Positions 34,703 to 44,002 are shown, counted from the first letter of the stretch. The stretch is 64,000 bases of DNA from Williamsia herbipolensis (GCF_000964005.1 NZ_JXYP01000041.1:30692-94691); one strand, 5' to 3'. Notes: generated by a model not told the origin, from the letters alone. Numbers and translations are program-made.

Positions 34703-34729
34703 GGGAACAGATCCCCTTACCCTTGTGTT
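34703..34729 (+). promoter_or_regulatory. SigH/SigR-type promoter of trxB-trxA
   Basis: GGGAACA (34703-34709) is followed by exactly 17 bases and GTT (34727-34729), matching the mycobacterial SigH consensus GGGAAYA-N16/17-GTT. It lies 34 bases before the trxB ATG. Mycobacterial trxB2-trxC is a known SigH target. Confidence 0.65.
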
Positions 34730-34763
34730 GAATCAGCCGATCACGCACGTGGAAAGAGGACAG

Positions 34764-35753
34764 ATGAGCGACACAGGGACCGAGACGATCCACGACCTCA
34801 TCATCGTCGGATCCGGACCGGCCGGATACACCGCCGCCGTCTACGCCGCACGCGCCGAACTGGCACCCGTCGTCTTCGAGGGCACGCAGTTCGGTGGTGC
34901 GCTCATGACGACCACCGAGGTCGAGAACTTCCCGGGCTTCCAGCAGGGCATCCAGGGCCCGGCGCTGATGGACGAGATGCGCGAGCAGGCGCTGCGCTTC
35001 GGTGCCGACCTGCGGATGGAGGACGTCGACGTCATCCGGGCCGACGGTGACATCAAGGAGGTCGAGGTCGGCGGCGAGGTGTACCGCAGCCGCGCACTTG
35101 TCCTCGCGATGGGTGCCGCGGCCCGCTACCTCGACGTCCCCGGCGAGTCGGATCTGCTGGGGCGCGGGGTCTCCGCGTGTGCCACCTGCGACGGCTTCTT
35201 CTTCAAGGACCAGGACATCGCCGTCATCGGCGGCGGCGACTCGGCCATGGAGGAGGCGACCTTCCTCACGAAGTTCGCCCGCAGTGTCACCCTCGTCCAC
35301 CGTCGCGAGGAGTTCCGTGCGTCGAAGATCATGCTCGAGCGCGCCAAGGCCAACGAGAAGATCCGCTTCGTCACCAACGCCGGCATCAACCGCGTGCTGG
35401 GGGAGACGTCGGTCACCGGCCTCGAACTCGTCGACACCGTGACCGGTGAGACGTCGACACTCGACGTGACCGGCATGTTCGTGGCCATCGGCCACGATCC
35501 GCGCAGCGGTCTGGTCGCCGGGCAGGTCGACCTCGACGACGACGGATACGTCCGCACCGTCGGCGGTACCACCGCGACTAGCGTCGACGGTGTGTTCGCC
35601 GCCGGCGACCTCGTCGACCACCGATACCGCCAGGCCATCACCGCGGCCGGTACCGGGTGCAGTGCGGCGATCGACGCGGAGCGGTGGCTCGCCGAGCGCG
35701 CGGACGCCACCACCCACGTCACCGCCGACGTCGCGGTCGCATCACTCGCCTGA
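34764..35753 (+). CDS. trxB: Thioredoxin reductase
   Basis: A 329-residue NADPH-dependent flavoenzyme that reduces thioredoxin. The FAD loop is [19 protein letters not shown] (about residue 13). The redox pair is ACATCDG near residues 138-143 (CxxC). The NADPH loop is [15 protein letters not shown], and the C-terminal FAD motif is [19 protein letters not shown] 34764 has an AGAGGA ribosome binding site; an upstream ATG at 34725 lies inside the promoter and is rejected. It is in an operon with trxA, 73 bases downstream, and driven by a SigH-type promoter. Confidence 0.95.
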   Translation: MSDTGTETIHDLIIVGSGPAGYTAAVYAARAELAPVVFEGTQFGGALMTTTEVENFPGFQQGIQGPALMDEMREQALRFGADLRMEDVDVIRADGDIKEVEVGGEVYRSRALVLAMGAAARYLDVPGESDLLGRGVSACATCDGFFFKDQDIAVIGGGDSAMEEATFLTKFARSVTLVHRREEFRASKIMLERAKANEKIRFVTNAGINRVLGETSVTGLELVDTVTGETSTLDVTGMFVAIGHDPRSGLVAGQVDLDDDGYVRTVGGTTATSVDGVFAAGDLVDHRYRQAITAAGTGCSAAIDAERWLAERADATTHVTADVAVASLA

Positions 35754-35826
35754 CCACACCCCTCCGGATCGGCACACCGCCGTCTCCGGACCACACGCCA
35801 CGTTTCCACTAGAGGAGGAACACACA

Positions 35827-36174
35827 ATGGGTGCAAACACAGTCGTCGTCACCGACGCGACCTTCAAGTCCGAGGTTCTCGGCGCCGACAAGCCGGTGCT
35901 GGTCGACTTCTGGGCCACCTGGTGCGGCCCGTGCAAGATGGTCGCCCCGGTGCTCGAGGAGATCGCCGCCGACAACGGTGAGAAGCTCACCGTCGCCAAG
36001 CTCGATGTCGACGAGAACCCCAATGTCGCACGAGATTTCAAGATCATGTCGATCCCCACGATGATCCTCTTCGAGAACGGTCAGCCGACCAAGACGATCG
36101 TCGGGGCCAAGGGCAAGGCCGCGCTGCTGCGCGAGCTCGACACCGTCCTCGGTGCCGAGAAGCCCGCGGTCTGA
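35827..36174 (+). CDS. trxA: Thioredoxin
   Basis: A 115-residue thioredoxin with the active site WCGPC (Cys33, Cys36) in [14 protein letters not shown]. The cis-proline segment [13 protein letters not shown] is at about 75. It is the electron carrier for disulfide reduction in the cytoplasm and the partner of the upstream reductase. A strong AGAGGAGG ribosome binding site precedes ATG 35827. Position corresponds to M. tuberculosis trxC (Rv3914). A long hairpin terminator follows 33 bases after the stop. Confidence 0.95.
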   Translation: MGANTVVVTDATFKSEVLGADKPVLVDFWATWCGPCKMVAPVLEEIAADNGEKLTVAKLDVDENPNVARDFKIMSIPTMILFENGQPTKTIVGAKGKAALLRELDTVLGAEKPAV

Positions 36175-36207
36175 TCCACCGGCCGACGGGCTCGGCCGAC
36201 CTACGTT

Positions 36208-36245
36208 CATCGGGTGTGCGTGGCATTCGTCGCGCGCACCCGATG
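36208..36245 (+). terminator. Strong hairpin terminator after trxB-trxA
   Basis: CATCGGGTGTGCG (36208-36220) pairs with CGCGCACCCGATG (36233-36245), giving a 13-bp stem with a single G-U pair and a 12-base loop. It separates the redox operon from cwlM. Confidence 0.65.
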
Positions 36246-36351
36246 GCGTGTGGGCACCTGACGCAGCGTGTTGGTCAGGGGACCACCGACCTGAGACACT
36301 GTGATGTCGATGTGCACTCCGAGCCGTCGACGTGCGAGAGAGGCTGTGGTG

Positions 36352-37530
36352 ATGGCGCTGTACCGCCTGGGTGATCAGGGGTCTGCTGTCGCCGAGATCC
36401 GTTCGATCCTCACCTCGCAGGGTCTCCTCACCGACACCACCGCCGCGGGCGGTCGTCACAGCGCCGAGGCCGGGACGCTCGACGGCCCTGCCGTCTTCGA
36501 CCCCGAGGTCGAGCACGCGGTGCGCACCTTCCAGCAGCATCGTGGCCTCATCGCCGACGGCATCGTCGGCCCGGCCACCTATCGAGTACTGCGTGAGGCG
36601 TCCTACCGCCTCGGCGCGCGGGTTCTCACCTACACCCTGTCGGCGCCCATGAACGGCGACGACGTCGCGACCCTGCAGTCGCGGCTGCAGAATCTCGGCT
36701 ACTACACCGGTCTCGTCGACGGCCAGTTCGGCGAGTCCACGCACACGGCGCTGTGTTCGTATCAGAGCGAGTACGGCATGACCCCCGACGGCATCTGCGG
36801 CCCCGACACGCTCCGGTCGCTGGACAACCTCGGCACCAAGGTCACCGGCGGTTCGCCGCACGCCATCCGCGAGCAGGAGTCGGTCCGGCGCTCGGGCCCC
36901 CAGCTGTCGGGCAAGCGTGTGGTCATCGATCCCGGCAACGGGGTGGTCGACGCCGCCGTGGGTCCGGAGACCGCGGCGCTCGAGACGAGCATCCTGTGGG
37001 ATCTCGCGCACCGGCTCGAAGGTCGCATGGCGGCCGCCGGGGTGGAGACATTCCTCTCGCGATCGGTGTCGGACAACCCTGACGATGCCCAACGGGCCCG
37101 CACCGCAAACAGTTTCGACGCCGACCTGGTGATCGCACTCCGGTGTGCGCACCACAAGTCCCCGACCGCAGGGGGCGTCGCCACGTTCTATTTCGGCACG
37201 CCTGCGGGCTCGGTCTCGACGATCGGCGACTCCCTGTCGGGGTTCGTCCAACGCGAGATCGTGGCGCGCACTCCTCTGCGCGACTGTCGGAGTCACCCGA
37301 AGACGTGGGACATCCTGCGTCTGACGCGGATGCCGGTCACGCAGATCGACATCGGATACATCACGAATCCGCACGACGCAGCCGCACTCCATGACCCCAA
37401 GATCCGCGACACCATCGCCGACGCCATCCTCGTCGCGGTGAAGCGGCTCTACCTGCTCGGCGAGAACGACCGGCCCACCGGCACCTACACCTTCGCCGAC
37501 CTGCTGGCGTCGGAGCACATCGCCCGCTGA
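36352..37530 (+). CDS. cwlM: CwlM, amidase-like regulator of peptidoglycan synthesis
   Basis: A 392-residue protein. Two peptidoglycan-binding-1 type domains cover about 1-150 (AVRTFQQHRGLIADGIVGPAT; LQSRLQNLGYYTGLVDGQFG). An amidase_3 fold begins near 180. The usual DPGHGG zinc motif reads VVIDPGNGV, with Asn in place of the first histidine ligand, so hydrolase activity is doubtful. There is no signal peptide. This fits mycobacterial CwlM, a cytoplasmic PknB substrate that activates MurA. ATG 36352 is chosen because GAGAGG lies 8 bases upstream; ATG 36304, ATG 36310 and GTG 36349 are possible. Position matches Rv3915. Confidence 0.88.
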   Translation: MALYRLGDQGSAVAEIRSILTSQGLLTDTTAAGGRHSAEAGTLDGPAVFDPEVEHAVRTFQQHRGLIADGIVGPATYRVLREASYRLGARVLTYTLSAPMNGDDVATLQSRLQNLGYYTGLVDGQFGESTHTALCSYQSEYGMTPDGICGPDTLRSLDNLGTKVTGGSPHAIREQESVRRSGPQLSGKRVVIDPGNGVVDAAVGPETAALETSILWDLAHRLEGRMAAAGVETFLSRSVSDNPDDAQRARTANSFDADLVIALRCAHHKSPTAGGVATFYFGTPAGSVSTIGDSLSGFVQREIVARTPLRDCRSHPKTWDILRLTRMPVTQIDIGYITNPHDAAALHDPKIRDTIADAILVAVKRLYLLGENDRPTGTYTFADLLASEHIAR

Positions 37531-37539
37531 GCAGTGGCC

Positions 37540-37557
37540 CGCCGCGGCACCGCGGCG
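37540..37557. terminator. Convergent hairpin between cwlM and the GNAT-like gene
   Basis: CGCCGCGG (37540-37547) and CCGCGGCG (37550-37557) form an inverted repeat in the 27-bp gap between converging stops. The 2-base spacer means at most a 7-bp stem. Bidirectional termination is plausible. Confidence 0.4.
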
Positions 37558-38262
37558 TCAGCCCACCGGTACCGCGGTCCGCTCCCGGCCGGTCGCGTCG
37601 ATCGTCGCCATCACGACCAGCCCTGCCAGTGCGCTCTCCACCGCCGACTTCCACCCCAGCCCCTCGTCGAGTTCCAGACGGAACCGCGGGAAGCGGTGGT
37701 GCGGGGCGACGAGCTCGAAGCCCACGTCGGTGAGGAAGTGTGCGTCGGTCATGCATCCCGGGCAGAGGGTGGAGGACGGATCGGAGACGCCGGGCTTCGC
37801 AGGCGCGAGGTCGTCGGGTTCGTCACCCGCCGAGCGGACGATGCCGAAGGACTCGACCGCGCGTACGCCGCGTTCGACGAGATCGGCGACGACCGCCGCC
37901 ACCAAGGTCTCCGCCGTTCCCTCGAAGCCGGCGTCCACGCGCACCGACGTGAGGAGCACCGCGTCGGCGCTGACGGGGGAGGTGGGGAGCAGTCGGGCGC
38001 GGGGCACGCGACCGGGCGGTGCGTAGAACGCCGTGCCGATGGTGCGACCCGTTGTCGACTCGACCGCCACCTGAGCGCACTTGCCCCAGTCGAGCATCAC
38101 CATCGAGACCCATGCCTCTTTGTCGAACTCGCTGTCGATGACGTAGCCGCTCTCGGGGCCGGGGATCCCGACCGGATCGACCTCCCAAAAGATGCATTGG
38201 CGGATGTGGGTCGGCAGCGACTCGAAGCCGTCGAGCCGGAGCGGGCTGATCGAGACGCTCAT
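37558..38262 (-). CDS. GNAT-like protein (Rv3916c position)
   Basis: A 234-residue protein with a diverged GNAT acyltransferase-like core: GRTIGTAFYAPPGRVPRARLL, then VLLTSVRVD and a helix GTAETLVAAVVADLVERG that resembles the acetyl-CoA pyrophosphate-binding region. A conserved CPGCMTDAHFLTDVGFELV segment lies near 165; the CxxC there is notable and could bind metal. It holds the position of M. tuberculosis Rv3916c, between cwlM and parB on the parB strand. Substrate unknown. No signal peptide. The start is the ATG at 38262. Confidence 0.72.
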   Translation of the reverse strand: MSVSISPLRLDGFESLPTHIRQCIFWEVDPVGIPGPESGYVIDSEFDKEAWVSMVMLDWGKCAQVAVESTTGRTIGTAFYAPPGRVPRARLLPTSPVSADAVLLTSVRVDAGFEGTAETLVAAVVADLVERGVRAVESFGIVRSAGDEPDDLAPAKPGVSDPSSTLCPGCMTDAHFLTDVGFELVAPHHRFPRFRLELDEGLGWKSAVESALAGLVVMATIDATGRERTAVPVG

Positions 38263-38424
38263 CAGACCCTCCCGGCGGCGGCGGCACGCACCGCGCGACT
38301 GCGGGTGGCCTCATCGCGTGAATACGTTGCGGCACAACGGTTGTCGAGCGTTGCGGGCGTACGGGAGCACCTCAGCGTCACAGTGACGTTTCGCTCCTTG
38401 ACCAGAGTACGTGGTTCGACACGG

Positions 38425-39441
38425 TCACTTCGCACCTTTTTCGGCCAACAGGTCCACGATGCGTTCGAGGTCATCGACCGAGCCGAATTCGACCACGATC
38501 TTGCCCTTCCGCTTGCCGAGCGACACCGTCACGCGGGTGTCGAGGCGGTCGGAGAGCTTCTCGGCCACGTCCTGCAGACCCGGCATCAGCATCGGCTTGC
38601 GTTTGGTGGGCGTGCTCGGCGCAGCCGCCGGCCCGTCGTGATTGGCGAGAGTCACCGCCTCCTCGGTGGCGCGGACCGACATGCCCTCGGCGACGACTCG
38701 CGCCGCGAGTGCCTCCTGCAGATCGGCTCCACCTTCCAACGACAGCAGTGCGCGGGCGTGACCGGCCGACAGGACACCGGCAGCCACTCGACGCTGCACG
38801 GGGATCGGCAGCTTCAGCAGTCGGATCATGTTGGTCACCACGGGCCGAGAACGTCCCAGCCGCGTCGCCAACTCGTCGTGCGTCACGCCGAATTCCTCGA
38901 GCAGCTGTTGATAGGCCGCGGCCTCTTCGAGAGGGTTCAACTGCACCCGGTGGATGTTCTCCAGGAGTGCATCCCGGAGCATGTCCTCGTCCTGGGTCTC
39001 GCGAACGATCGCCGGGATCGCCGTCAGACCCGCCACCTGACTGGCTCGCCAACGACGCTCACCCATCACCAGCTGGAAGGCGACATCACCCACAGGGGAG
39101 TGGAGACGACGGACGACGATGGGCTGCATCAGCCCGAACTCACGGATCGAGTGGACCAACTCGGCGAGGGCTTCCTCGTCGAAGGCGGTCCGCGGCTGCT
39201 GCGGGTTGGGCTGGATGTGGGTCGGTGGGATCTCCCGGTACACCGCCCCCGCCGCCGACGCAGCGTCCTCGGGTGATTCCGCGGCCGGAACCGCGGCGGC
39301 GGTGCGAGCTGCACCGCCCTTGCGCGGCGCCTCGCCCAGCACGACATCTGCGGCTGCGGCTCCCAGGCGTGGGCCCTCGTCGGGGCCGGTGGGGATCAAT
39401 GCTGCGAGTCCTCGACCGAGGCCGCCCTTGCGCTGTGTCAT
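38425..39441 (-). CDS. parB: Chromosome partitioning protein ParB
   Basis: A 338-residue CTPase/DNA-binding protein that loads at parS and spreads. The start is [17 protein letters not shown], typical of actinobacterial ParB. The N-terminal domain (about 65-165) has [10 protein letters not shown] and the MGERRWRAS arginine-rich box II that binds CTP. The helix-turn-helix near 190 reads [21 protein letters not shown]. The C-terminal dimerisation domain begins near 285. ATG 39441 overlaps the parA stop by 4 bases. Four parS sites lie nearby. Confidence 0.96.
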   Translation of the reverse strand: MTQRKGGLGRGLAALIPTGPDEGPRLGAAAADVVLGEAPRKGGAARTAAAVPAAESPEDAASAAGAVYREIPPTHIQPNPQQPRTAFDEEALAELVHSIREFGLMQPIVVRRLHSPVGDVAFQLVMGERRWRASQVAGLTAIPAIVRETQDEDMLRDALLENIHRVQLNPLEEAAAYQQLLEEFGVTHDELATRLGRSRPVVTNMIRLLKLPIPVQRRVAAGVLSAGHARALLSLEGGADLQEALAARVVAEGMSVRATEEAVTLANHDGPAAAPSTPTKRKPMLMPGLQDVAEKLSDRLDTRVTVSLGKRKGKIVVEFGSVDDLERIVDLLAEKGAK

Positions 39442-40469
39442 GCGGTGCCGTCCTCCTGTCGTGTCGCCGATGCGCGCATCCCGAGCTCCCGCCCGGCGTC
39501 CAGATAACTCATGGCGCCACGTGATCCCGGGTCGTACTCGATGATCGTCATCCCGAAACCGGGAGCCTCCGACACCTTCACGCTGCGGGGGATCACCGTG
39601 GTGAGGACCTTGTCGCCGAAGTGTCGACGCACCTCGTCGGCGACCTGGTCGGCGAGCTTGGTACGTCCGTCGTACATCGTGAGAAGCACGGTCGACACCC
39701 AGAGGTCTTTGTTGAGATGCGCCTGGACGAGCTCGATGTTCGACAGCAACTGACCGACACCCTCCAGCGCGTAGTACTCGCACTGGATGGGGATGAGGAC
39801 CTCCCGGGCTGCCACCATCGCGTTGACGGTCAGCAATCCCAACGAGGGCGGGCAGTCGATGATGACGTAATCGATGTCGTGTGCCCGGATCGTCTCGAGG
39901 TCGATCGCATTGCGCAGTCGGGTCTCACGCGCGACCATCGACACCAATTCGATCTCGGCGCCAGCGAGGTCCAGCGTCGCGGGGACGCAGAACAACCGCT
40001 CGTGGGCCGGCGACCTCTGCATGGCCTCCGCCAGCGTGATCTCACCGAGCAGCAACTCGTAGACCGAGGAGATCTCGGGGTCACGGTGGTCGATCCCGAG
40101 CGCGGTACTCGCGTTGCCCTGCGGGTCGAGATCGATGACGAGCACGCCCAGACCGTGCAGAGCGAGGGCGGCCGCGATGTTGACCGACGTCGTCGTCTTA
40201 CCGACGCCGCCCTTCTGGTTGGCAACCGTGATGATGCGGGGTTCGACTGGCCGGGGGAGTCGGCCCGCCATCCCCTTGGTGAGGACCTGACTCGCGCGCT
40301 CGGCCGCCGCGGCAATCGGGGTGTCGTGGTACTTCTCCGTGGTTTCACGTGAAACGTTCGCCGGTGTCGCCTTCGCGCCGTCCGATGGTGTTTCACGTGA
40401 AACATGAGGCTGGGCCTCCGAGACAACCGCGCCAGAGGGAGCGCCTCCGTCGGGTGGAACCTGTCCCAC
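39438..40469 (-). CDS. parA: Chromosome partitioning ATPase ParA
   Basis: A 343-residue Walker ATPase that drives ParB-parS segregation. The deviant Walker A motif is [17 protein letters not shown] (about residue 82), followed by [14 protein letters not shown] and [15 protein letters not shown] 40469 is chosen because AAGGAG lies 7 bases upstream; ATG 40502 would add 11 residues. The disordered N-terminus contains HVSRET and NVSRET because two parS palindromes lie in frame within codons 20-45. ParB follows by a 4-bp overlap and rsmG lies upstream. Confidence 0.93.
   Translation of the reverse strand: MGQVPPDGGAPSGAVVSEAQPHVSRETPSDGAKATPANVSRETTEKYHDTPIAAAAERASQVLTKGMAGRLPRPVEPRIITVANQKGGVGKTTTSVNIAAALALHGLGVLVIDLDPQGNASTALGIDHRDPEISSVYELLLGEITLAEAMQRSPAHERLFCVPATLDLAGAEIELVSMVARETRLRNAIDLETIRAHDIDYVIIDCPPSLGLLTVNAMVAAREVLIPIQCEYYALEGVGQLLSNIELVQAHLNKDLWVSTVLLTMYDGRTKLADQVADEVRRHFGDKVLTTVIPRSVKVSEAPGFGMTIIEYDPGSRGAMSYLDAGRELGMRASATRQEDGTA
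40341..40356. other. parS: parS site inside parA
   Basis: The 14-bp palindrome GTTTCACGTGAAAC matches the conserved parS core; only the outermost bases (G and G) differ from TGTTTCACGTGAAACA. It encodes part of NVSRET in ParA. Confidence 0.9.
40389..40404. other. parS: parS site inside parA (perfect 16-mer)
   Basis: TGTTTCACGTGAAACA is an exact consensus parS, 48 bases from the first. It encodes part of HVSRET near the ParA N-terminus. Confidence 0.95.
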
Positions 40470-40572
40470 AGCCACTCTCCTTCGACCCCGCTTGCTCAAC
40501 ATTCTGCGCCCAACCTCCACACCACACCAATCCCATCGACCAGACGTGATCGCACTCTCGACGCGGCCATCG

Positions 40573-41253
40573 TCATCGACGCTTACCGGGCTTGCCGCGA
40601 TACTCGCCGCGGACCACCGTCGTCGCCACGGCAAGAGTATCGGCACCACACGACTCCACGCGCAGGTCGTCCAACCCGGACCTCGACAACGCGGCGCGAT
40701 GCTTCTCGATCTCGTCTCCGGCAGAGGAACCCTTGATGGCGACGAGTTCCCCGCCGGCCCGGAGAAGCGGCAGCGACCACCGCGCCAGGCGGTCCAGCGG
40801 TGCGACCGCGCGGGACGTCACCACATCGGCGCCGCCTACGGCAGAGACGACGTCCTTGTCCTCGGCACGCCCGCGCACCACCCGCACATCGAGCCCGAGT
40901 ATCCCCACGATCTCCGTCAGGAACTCATGCCGACGCAGCAGAGGTTCCACGAGCGTGATCCGAAGGTCCGGTCGAGCCAGAGCCAGAGGGATGCCCGGAA
41001 GACCGGCACCACTCCCGATGTCCACCACGTGAGCGTCGGAGGCGATGGCCTCTCCCGCGGCTGCGCAGTTCAACACGTGCCGGGACCACATCTGGTCGAC
41101 CTCACGCGGGCCGATCAGTCCGCGCACCACGCCTGCATCGGCGAGGAAGTCGCGGTAGGTCGCGGCATCGTCGATCCGCCGCCCGAAAAGCGTGTGGGCC
41201 GCGGCGGCGATATCGGGGTTCTCGAACTCGGCATCGTGTTTCACGTGAAACAT
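40573..41253 (-). CDS. rsmG: 16S rRNA (guanine527-N7)-methyltransferase RsmG
   Basis: A 226-residue methyltransferase (GidB) that modifies G527 of 16S rRNA. Motif I is VVDIGSGAGLPGIPLAL (about residue 75). RITLVEPLLRRHEFL follows, and RAVAPLDRLARWSLPLL is the family's conserved catalytic region. The protein begins MFHVKH because the first codons are a parS site. It is positioned between parA and jag as in M. tuberculosis (Rv3919c). Loss of rsmG gives low-level streptomycin resistance in mycobacteria. Confidence 0.95.
   Translation of the reverse strand: MFHVKHDAEFENPDIAAAAHTLFGRRIDDAATYRDFLADAGVVRGLIGPREVDQMWSRHVLNCAAAGEAIASDAHVVDIGSGAGLPGIPLALARPDLRITLVEPLLRRHEFLTEIVGILGLDVRVVRGRAEDKDVVSAVGGADVVTSRAVAPLDRLARWSLPLLRAGGELVAIKGSSAGDEIEKHRAALSRSGLDDLRVESCGADTLAVATTVVRGEYRGKPGKRR
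41237..41252. other. parS: parS site spanning the rsmG start codon (perfect 16-mer)
   Basis: TGTTTCACGTGAAACA covers all but the first base of the ATG and the next codons of rsmG, encoding MFHVKH. ParB binding here could also affect rsmG-parA expression. Confidence 0.95.
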
Positions 41254-41277
41254 CCTTTCCGGGGTGGGACAGAAACG

Positions 41278-41310
41278 CCACAGGGCCCCGGCGGAACCGG
41301 GGCCCTGTGG
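41278..41310 (-). terminator. Hairpin terminator after jag
   Basis: CCACAGGGCCCCGG (41278-41291) pairs perfectly with CCGGGGCCCTGTGG (41297-41310) around a CGGAA loop. The 14-bp stem lies 20 bases beyond the jag stop and ends the rnpA-yidD-yidC-jag transcript before rsmG. Confidence 0.75.
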
Positions 41311-41329
41311 GTGTCGAGTGGGGGAGAGG

Positions 41330-41923
41330 TCAGCGCTTGATGACCACGACGCGGCGCTTGGGCTCGACGCCCTCGCTCTCGCTGATCACACCGTCGACAG
41401 CGGCGACCGCATCGTGCACGATCTTCCGCTCGAACGGAGTCATCGGATCGAGCTCCTCGCGACCACCGTTCTCGGCGACGCGGTGGGCGACCTCCGAGCC
41501 GAGCGCCGACAGGCGCTGGCGACGATCGGCACGCCAGCTGGCGACGTCCAACATGAGACGTGAACGCTCGCCGGTGGCCTGCTGCACGGCCAGACGGGTC
41601 AGCTCCTGGAGCGCGTCGAGAACCTCACCGTTCTTGCCGACGAGCTTCACCAGATCGCGTCCACCGTCGATGCTCACGATGGCGCGGTCGCCGTCCACGT
41701 CGAGATCGATGTCACCGTCGAAGTCGAGGAGATCGAGCAGCTGCTCGAGGTAGTCACCGGCCACCTCGCCTTCCTCCACCAGATGGTCCTCACCATCACC
41801 GGAGTCGTCGCCCTCAGCCGTCTCCGCGCCCGAGGGCATCTCGGGAGTGATCGTGTCATCGGCGACGACGTCGTCGGTGGTCTCGATCTCGGCGACGTCG
41901 GCGTCGCTCGTCTCTGCCGTCAT
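41330..41923 (-). CDS. jag: Jag/KhpB-like R3H and KH domain RNA-binding protein
   Basis: A 197-residue protein. The N-terminal 50 residues are strongly acidic. A KH-type domain follows (about 60-125: VKLVGKNGEVLDALQELTRLA). The R3H domain is about 130-195, with RRQRLSALGSEVAHRVAENG and LDPMTPFERKIVHDAV, where R3H motif residues fall. It corresponds to M. tuberculosis Rv3920c, always next to yidC. It probably binds RNA and affects cell-envelope gene expression, as KhpA/KhpB does in firmicutes. It is last in the yidC operon, before a strong terminator. Confidence 0.92.
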   Translation of the reverse strand: MTAETSDADVAEIETTDDVVADDTITPEMPSGAETAEGDDSGDGEDHLVEEGEVAGDYLEQLLDLLDFDGDIDLDVDGDRAIVSIDGGRDLVKLVGKNGEVLDALQELTRLAVQQATGERSRLMLDVASWRADRRQRLSALGSEVAHRVAENGGREELDPMTPFERKIVHDAVAAVDGVISESEGVEPKRRVVVIKR

Positions 41924-42004
41924 GTGTTCTCACCTTCGAATCGTGTGTGTACAAGTCTGTTCGGCGACCGATCGTGGCGGTCGCGCGAGGATGGCGCGGA
42001 GAGG

Positions 42005-43198
42005 TCAGCGTCGCTTGCGTCTGCGTTGCTGTGTCGACGTCGGCTTCTGACCCGGACGCGGCTTCGCTCCCGCGCCGGCCTTCGATCCGCCACCCGATCC
42101 GTTCGAACCGCTGCCGTTGGATGCACTGCCGTTCACGGCACTGCCGCCCGCCGCTTTGCCGTTGCTCTTGGACAGGTTCGGTGACGTTCCGTTGCCGTTC
42201 GTACCCGTGCCGTTTCCGTTCACCGCGGAACCGTTCGCATCAGCGGCATCCGCCGTCGTGGGCTCTGCCTTCTTCTTCGCGCGGTCGGGCCGGGCGCCGG
42301 GCTTCGGTGCATTGGCCTTGAGCTTCTCCTGCTTGGCCGCCTTCTTCTCCGCGTCTTCCTTCTCGATGCGGTTGAAGACGATGTGCTGCTGGCCGTAGGT
42401 CCAGAGGTTGTTGCTCACCCAGTACAGGAGGATGGCCACGGGGAAGAACGCACCGGACACCAGGATGCCGAGGGGGAACACATAGAGCGCGAGCTTGTTC
42501 ATGATCGCGGTCTGCGGGTTCTCCAGAGCTGCTGCGCCCTGACGGGCGACCGACGCCCGCGAGTTCATGTGCGTGGCGATCGACGAGATGATCACCAACG
42601 GGATCACCAGGTAGATGATGTGGTTACGCGTGAAGTCGATGACGCCGTCGGCGCTGAACGCGACCCACTCCGATTTGGGCTGTGAGATCGCCGCGGACAG
42701 CGGGACGCCGAAGAGACGGGCGTCGAGGAAGTTCTGGACCTGGTCGGCATTGAAGGCGTAGTTGCCGATCGACCGGGTCTGCTCGGCACTCATCCCCAGC
42801 TGGCCGAAGCCGGTTCCCATGCGGTTGAACGACCGCAGGACGTGGAACAGACCGATGAACACCGGGATCTGCGCCAACATCGGGAGACACCCGAGCAGGG
42901 GGTTGAACCCGTGTTCCTTCTGGAGCTTCTGCATCTCCTCGGTCATCTTCACGCGATCCTTGGCGTACTTCTTTCGGATCGCCTGCAGCTGCGGCTGGAT
43001 CTCCTGCATCTGCCGCGTCGTGCGGATCTGCTTCACGAACGGCTTGTAGAGGATCGCGCGCAGGGTGAACACGAGGAAGATCACCGAGAGTCCCCACGCG
43101 ATGCCGCTGCCGCCGGGGGAGTCGGGGAGGATGTGGCTGAAGACCCAGTGCCAGACCCACATGATCGCCGAGACCGGCCAGTAGATGAAGTTGAGCAC
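42005..43198 (-). CDS. yidC: Membrane protein insertase YidC
   Basis: A 397-residue insertase of the YidC/Oxa1/Alb3 family. Membrane helices are near the N-terminus ([20 protein letters not shown]) and in the core ([26 protein letters not shown]), where a conserved arginine in helix 1-adjacent regions is expected. The cytoplasmic C-terminus (about 285-397) is a long low-complexity tail of Asn/Gly/Ser repeats (NGNGTGTNGNGT) ending in a basic RRRKRR stretch that may contact the ribosome. It lies 4 bases after yidD in the rpmH-rnpA-yidD-yidC-jag cluster. Confidence 0.95.
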   Translation of the reverse strand: MLNFIYWPVSAIMWVWHWVFSHILPDSPGGSGIAWGLSVIFLVFTLRAILYKPFVKQIRTTRQMQEIQPQLQAIRKKYAKDRVKMTEEMQKLQKEHGFNPLLGCLPMLAQIPVFIGLFHVLRSFNRMGTGFGQLGMSAEQTRSIGNYAFNADQVQNFLDARLFGVPLSAAISQPKSEWVAFSADGVIDFTRNHIIYLVIPLVIISSIATHMNSRASVARQGAAALENPQTAIMNKLALYVFPLGILVSGAFFPVAILLYWVSNNLWTYGQQHIVFNRIEKEDAEKKAAKQEKLKANAPKPGARPDRAKKKAEPTTADAADANGSAVNGNGTGTNGNGTSPNLSKSNGKAAGGSAVNGSASNGSGSNGSGGGSKAGAGAKPRPGQKPTSTQQRRRKRR

Positions 43199-43202
43199 GG
43201 TG

Positions 43203-43565
43203 TCAGTTGCTCCTCACTGCGTCGGAGACGCACCTTGGTTCGGCGTCGGAGACGCTCGAAGGATCAGCGTCGGGGACGCGGGGGTCGGGATCATCGCCGG
43301 TCTGCGCACCGGTCACCAGTCCATGGTGCCTGTTCCGCTCGGGGACGGGGTCGTAGCCGGGTTTGTGCCAGGGCCCGCACTTGAGGAGGCGCCACACGGA
43401 GAGTGCTCCGCCGCGGATCGCACCCCATTCGGTGAGCGCCTCGACGGCGTAAGTGCTGCAGGTCGGTTCGAAGCGGCAGCTCGGCATGCGAGTGGGGGAG
43501 ATCCACGTCTGGTACGCACGCACCAGGAAGATCAGTGACCGCCGCAACCAGCTGCCGGGGTTCAC
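43203..43565 (-). CDS. yidD: Membrane protein insertion efficiency factor YidD
   Basis: A 120-residue protein. The YidD core covers residues 5-75: [16 protein letters not shown], then [15 protein letters not shown] with the three conserved cysteines (one more in [16 protein letters not shown]). It helps YidC-dependent insertion. The C-terminal ~35 residues are a lineage-specific 8-residue repeat ([21 protein letters not shown]) encoded by a 24-bp palindromic tandem repeat. GTG 43565 overlaps the rnpA stop by 4 bases. Confidence 0.93.
   Translation of the reverse strand: MNPGSWLRRSLIFLVRAYQTWISPTRMPSCRFEPTCSTYAVEALTEWGAIRGGALSVWRLLKCGPWHKPGYDPVPERNRHHGLVTGAQTGDDPDPRVPDADPSSVSDAEPRCVSDAVRSN
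43219..43279. repeat. Three palindromic repeats with 24-bp period at the end of yidD
   Basis: GCGTCGGAGACGC occurs at 43219-43231 and 43243-43255, and GCGTCGGGGACGC at 43267-43279. Each is a 5-bp inverted repeat around three bases. Spacing is exactly 24 bases, keeping the yidD frame. Confidence 0.8.
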
Positions 43566-43948
43566 GACGCCGCCAGACCTGATCGTGTGATGGCCGCCGA
43601 CACCTGTTCCGCGAGAACACTTTCCGGGACTTTCCCCGCATTCGGCAGGGCGCGGATGACAACGGTCGCCGGCGTGGTGACACCGTCGAGCGCGTCGGCA
43701 CTCGCAGCACGCAGGCGCCTCGCGACCGCATGCCTGGCCACCGCGTTGCCGACCGACTTGCTGACGATCAGACCCACCCGGGGTCCACGGGGTTCGGCGA
43801 CATCGACCCGGACACCACGGGGGTCCGGCCACGCCTGCGGGCTGACCAGGACATAGGTCATGAGGTCACGACGACGGACGCGCACCCCGTGTCGAAGTGT
43901 GCGACTGAAGTCGGACCTTTGTGAGATCCGCTGATGTCGGGCGAGCAC
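43562..43948 (-). CDS. rnpA: Ribonuclease P protein component
   Basis: A 128-residue basic protein that assists RNase P RNA in tRNA 5' processing. The N-terminus [20 protein letters not shown] is typical. The RNA-binding motif is [23 protein letters not shown] (about 56-80, the RNR box equivalent). GTG 43948 is the first residue of the usual MLARHQRI start. It lies 54 bases after rpmH and overlaps yidD by 4 bases. Confidence 0.95.
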   Translation of the reverse strand: MLARHQRISQRSDFSRTLRHGVRVRRRDLMTYVLVSPQAWPDPRGVRVDVAEPRGPRVGLIVSKSVGNAVARHAVARRLRAASADALDGVTTPATVVIRALPNAGKVPESVLAEQVSAAITRSGLAAS

Positions 43949-44002
43949 CGGTGCATTCGACAGTGCGCACGCGCCGGAGTCGACGCGTGCGGACGTGACG
44001 AA

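Noticed and set aside
37534..39276. 580-codon plus-strand open frame across the GNAT-like and parB genes
   Set aside because: No recognisable domain; it spans two real genes and their gap on the opposite strand.
39830..40426. Alternative frame containing FHVKHH and FHVKP near parA
   Set aside because: These peptides come from the parS palindromes read in another frame; no gene.
41811..42184. Plus-strand frames opposite jag and yidC
   Set aside because: Antisense shadows with no start signals or domains.
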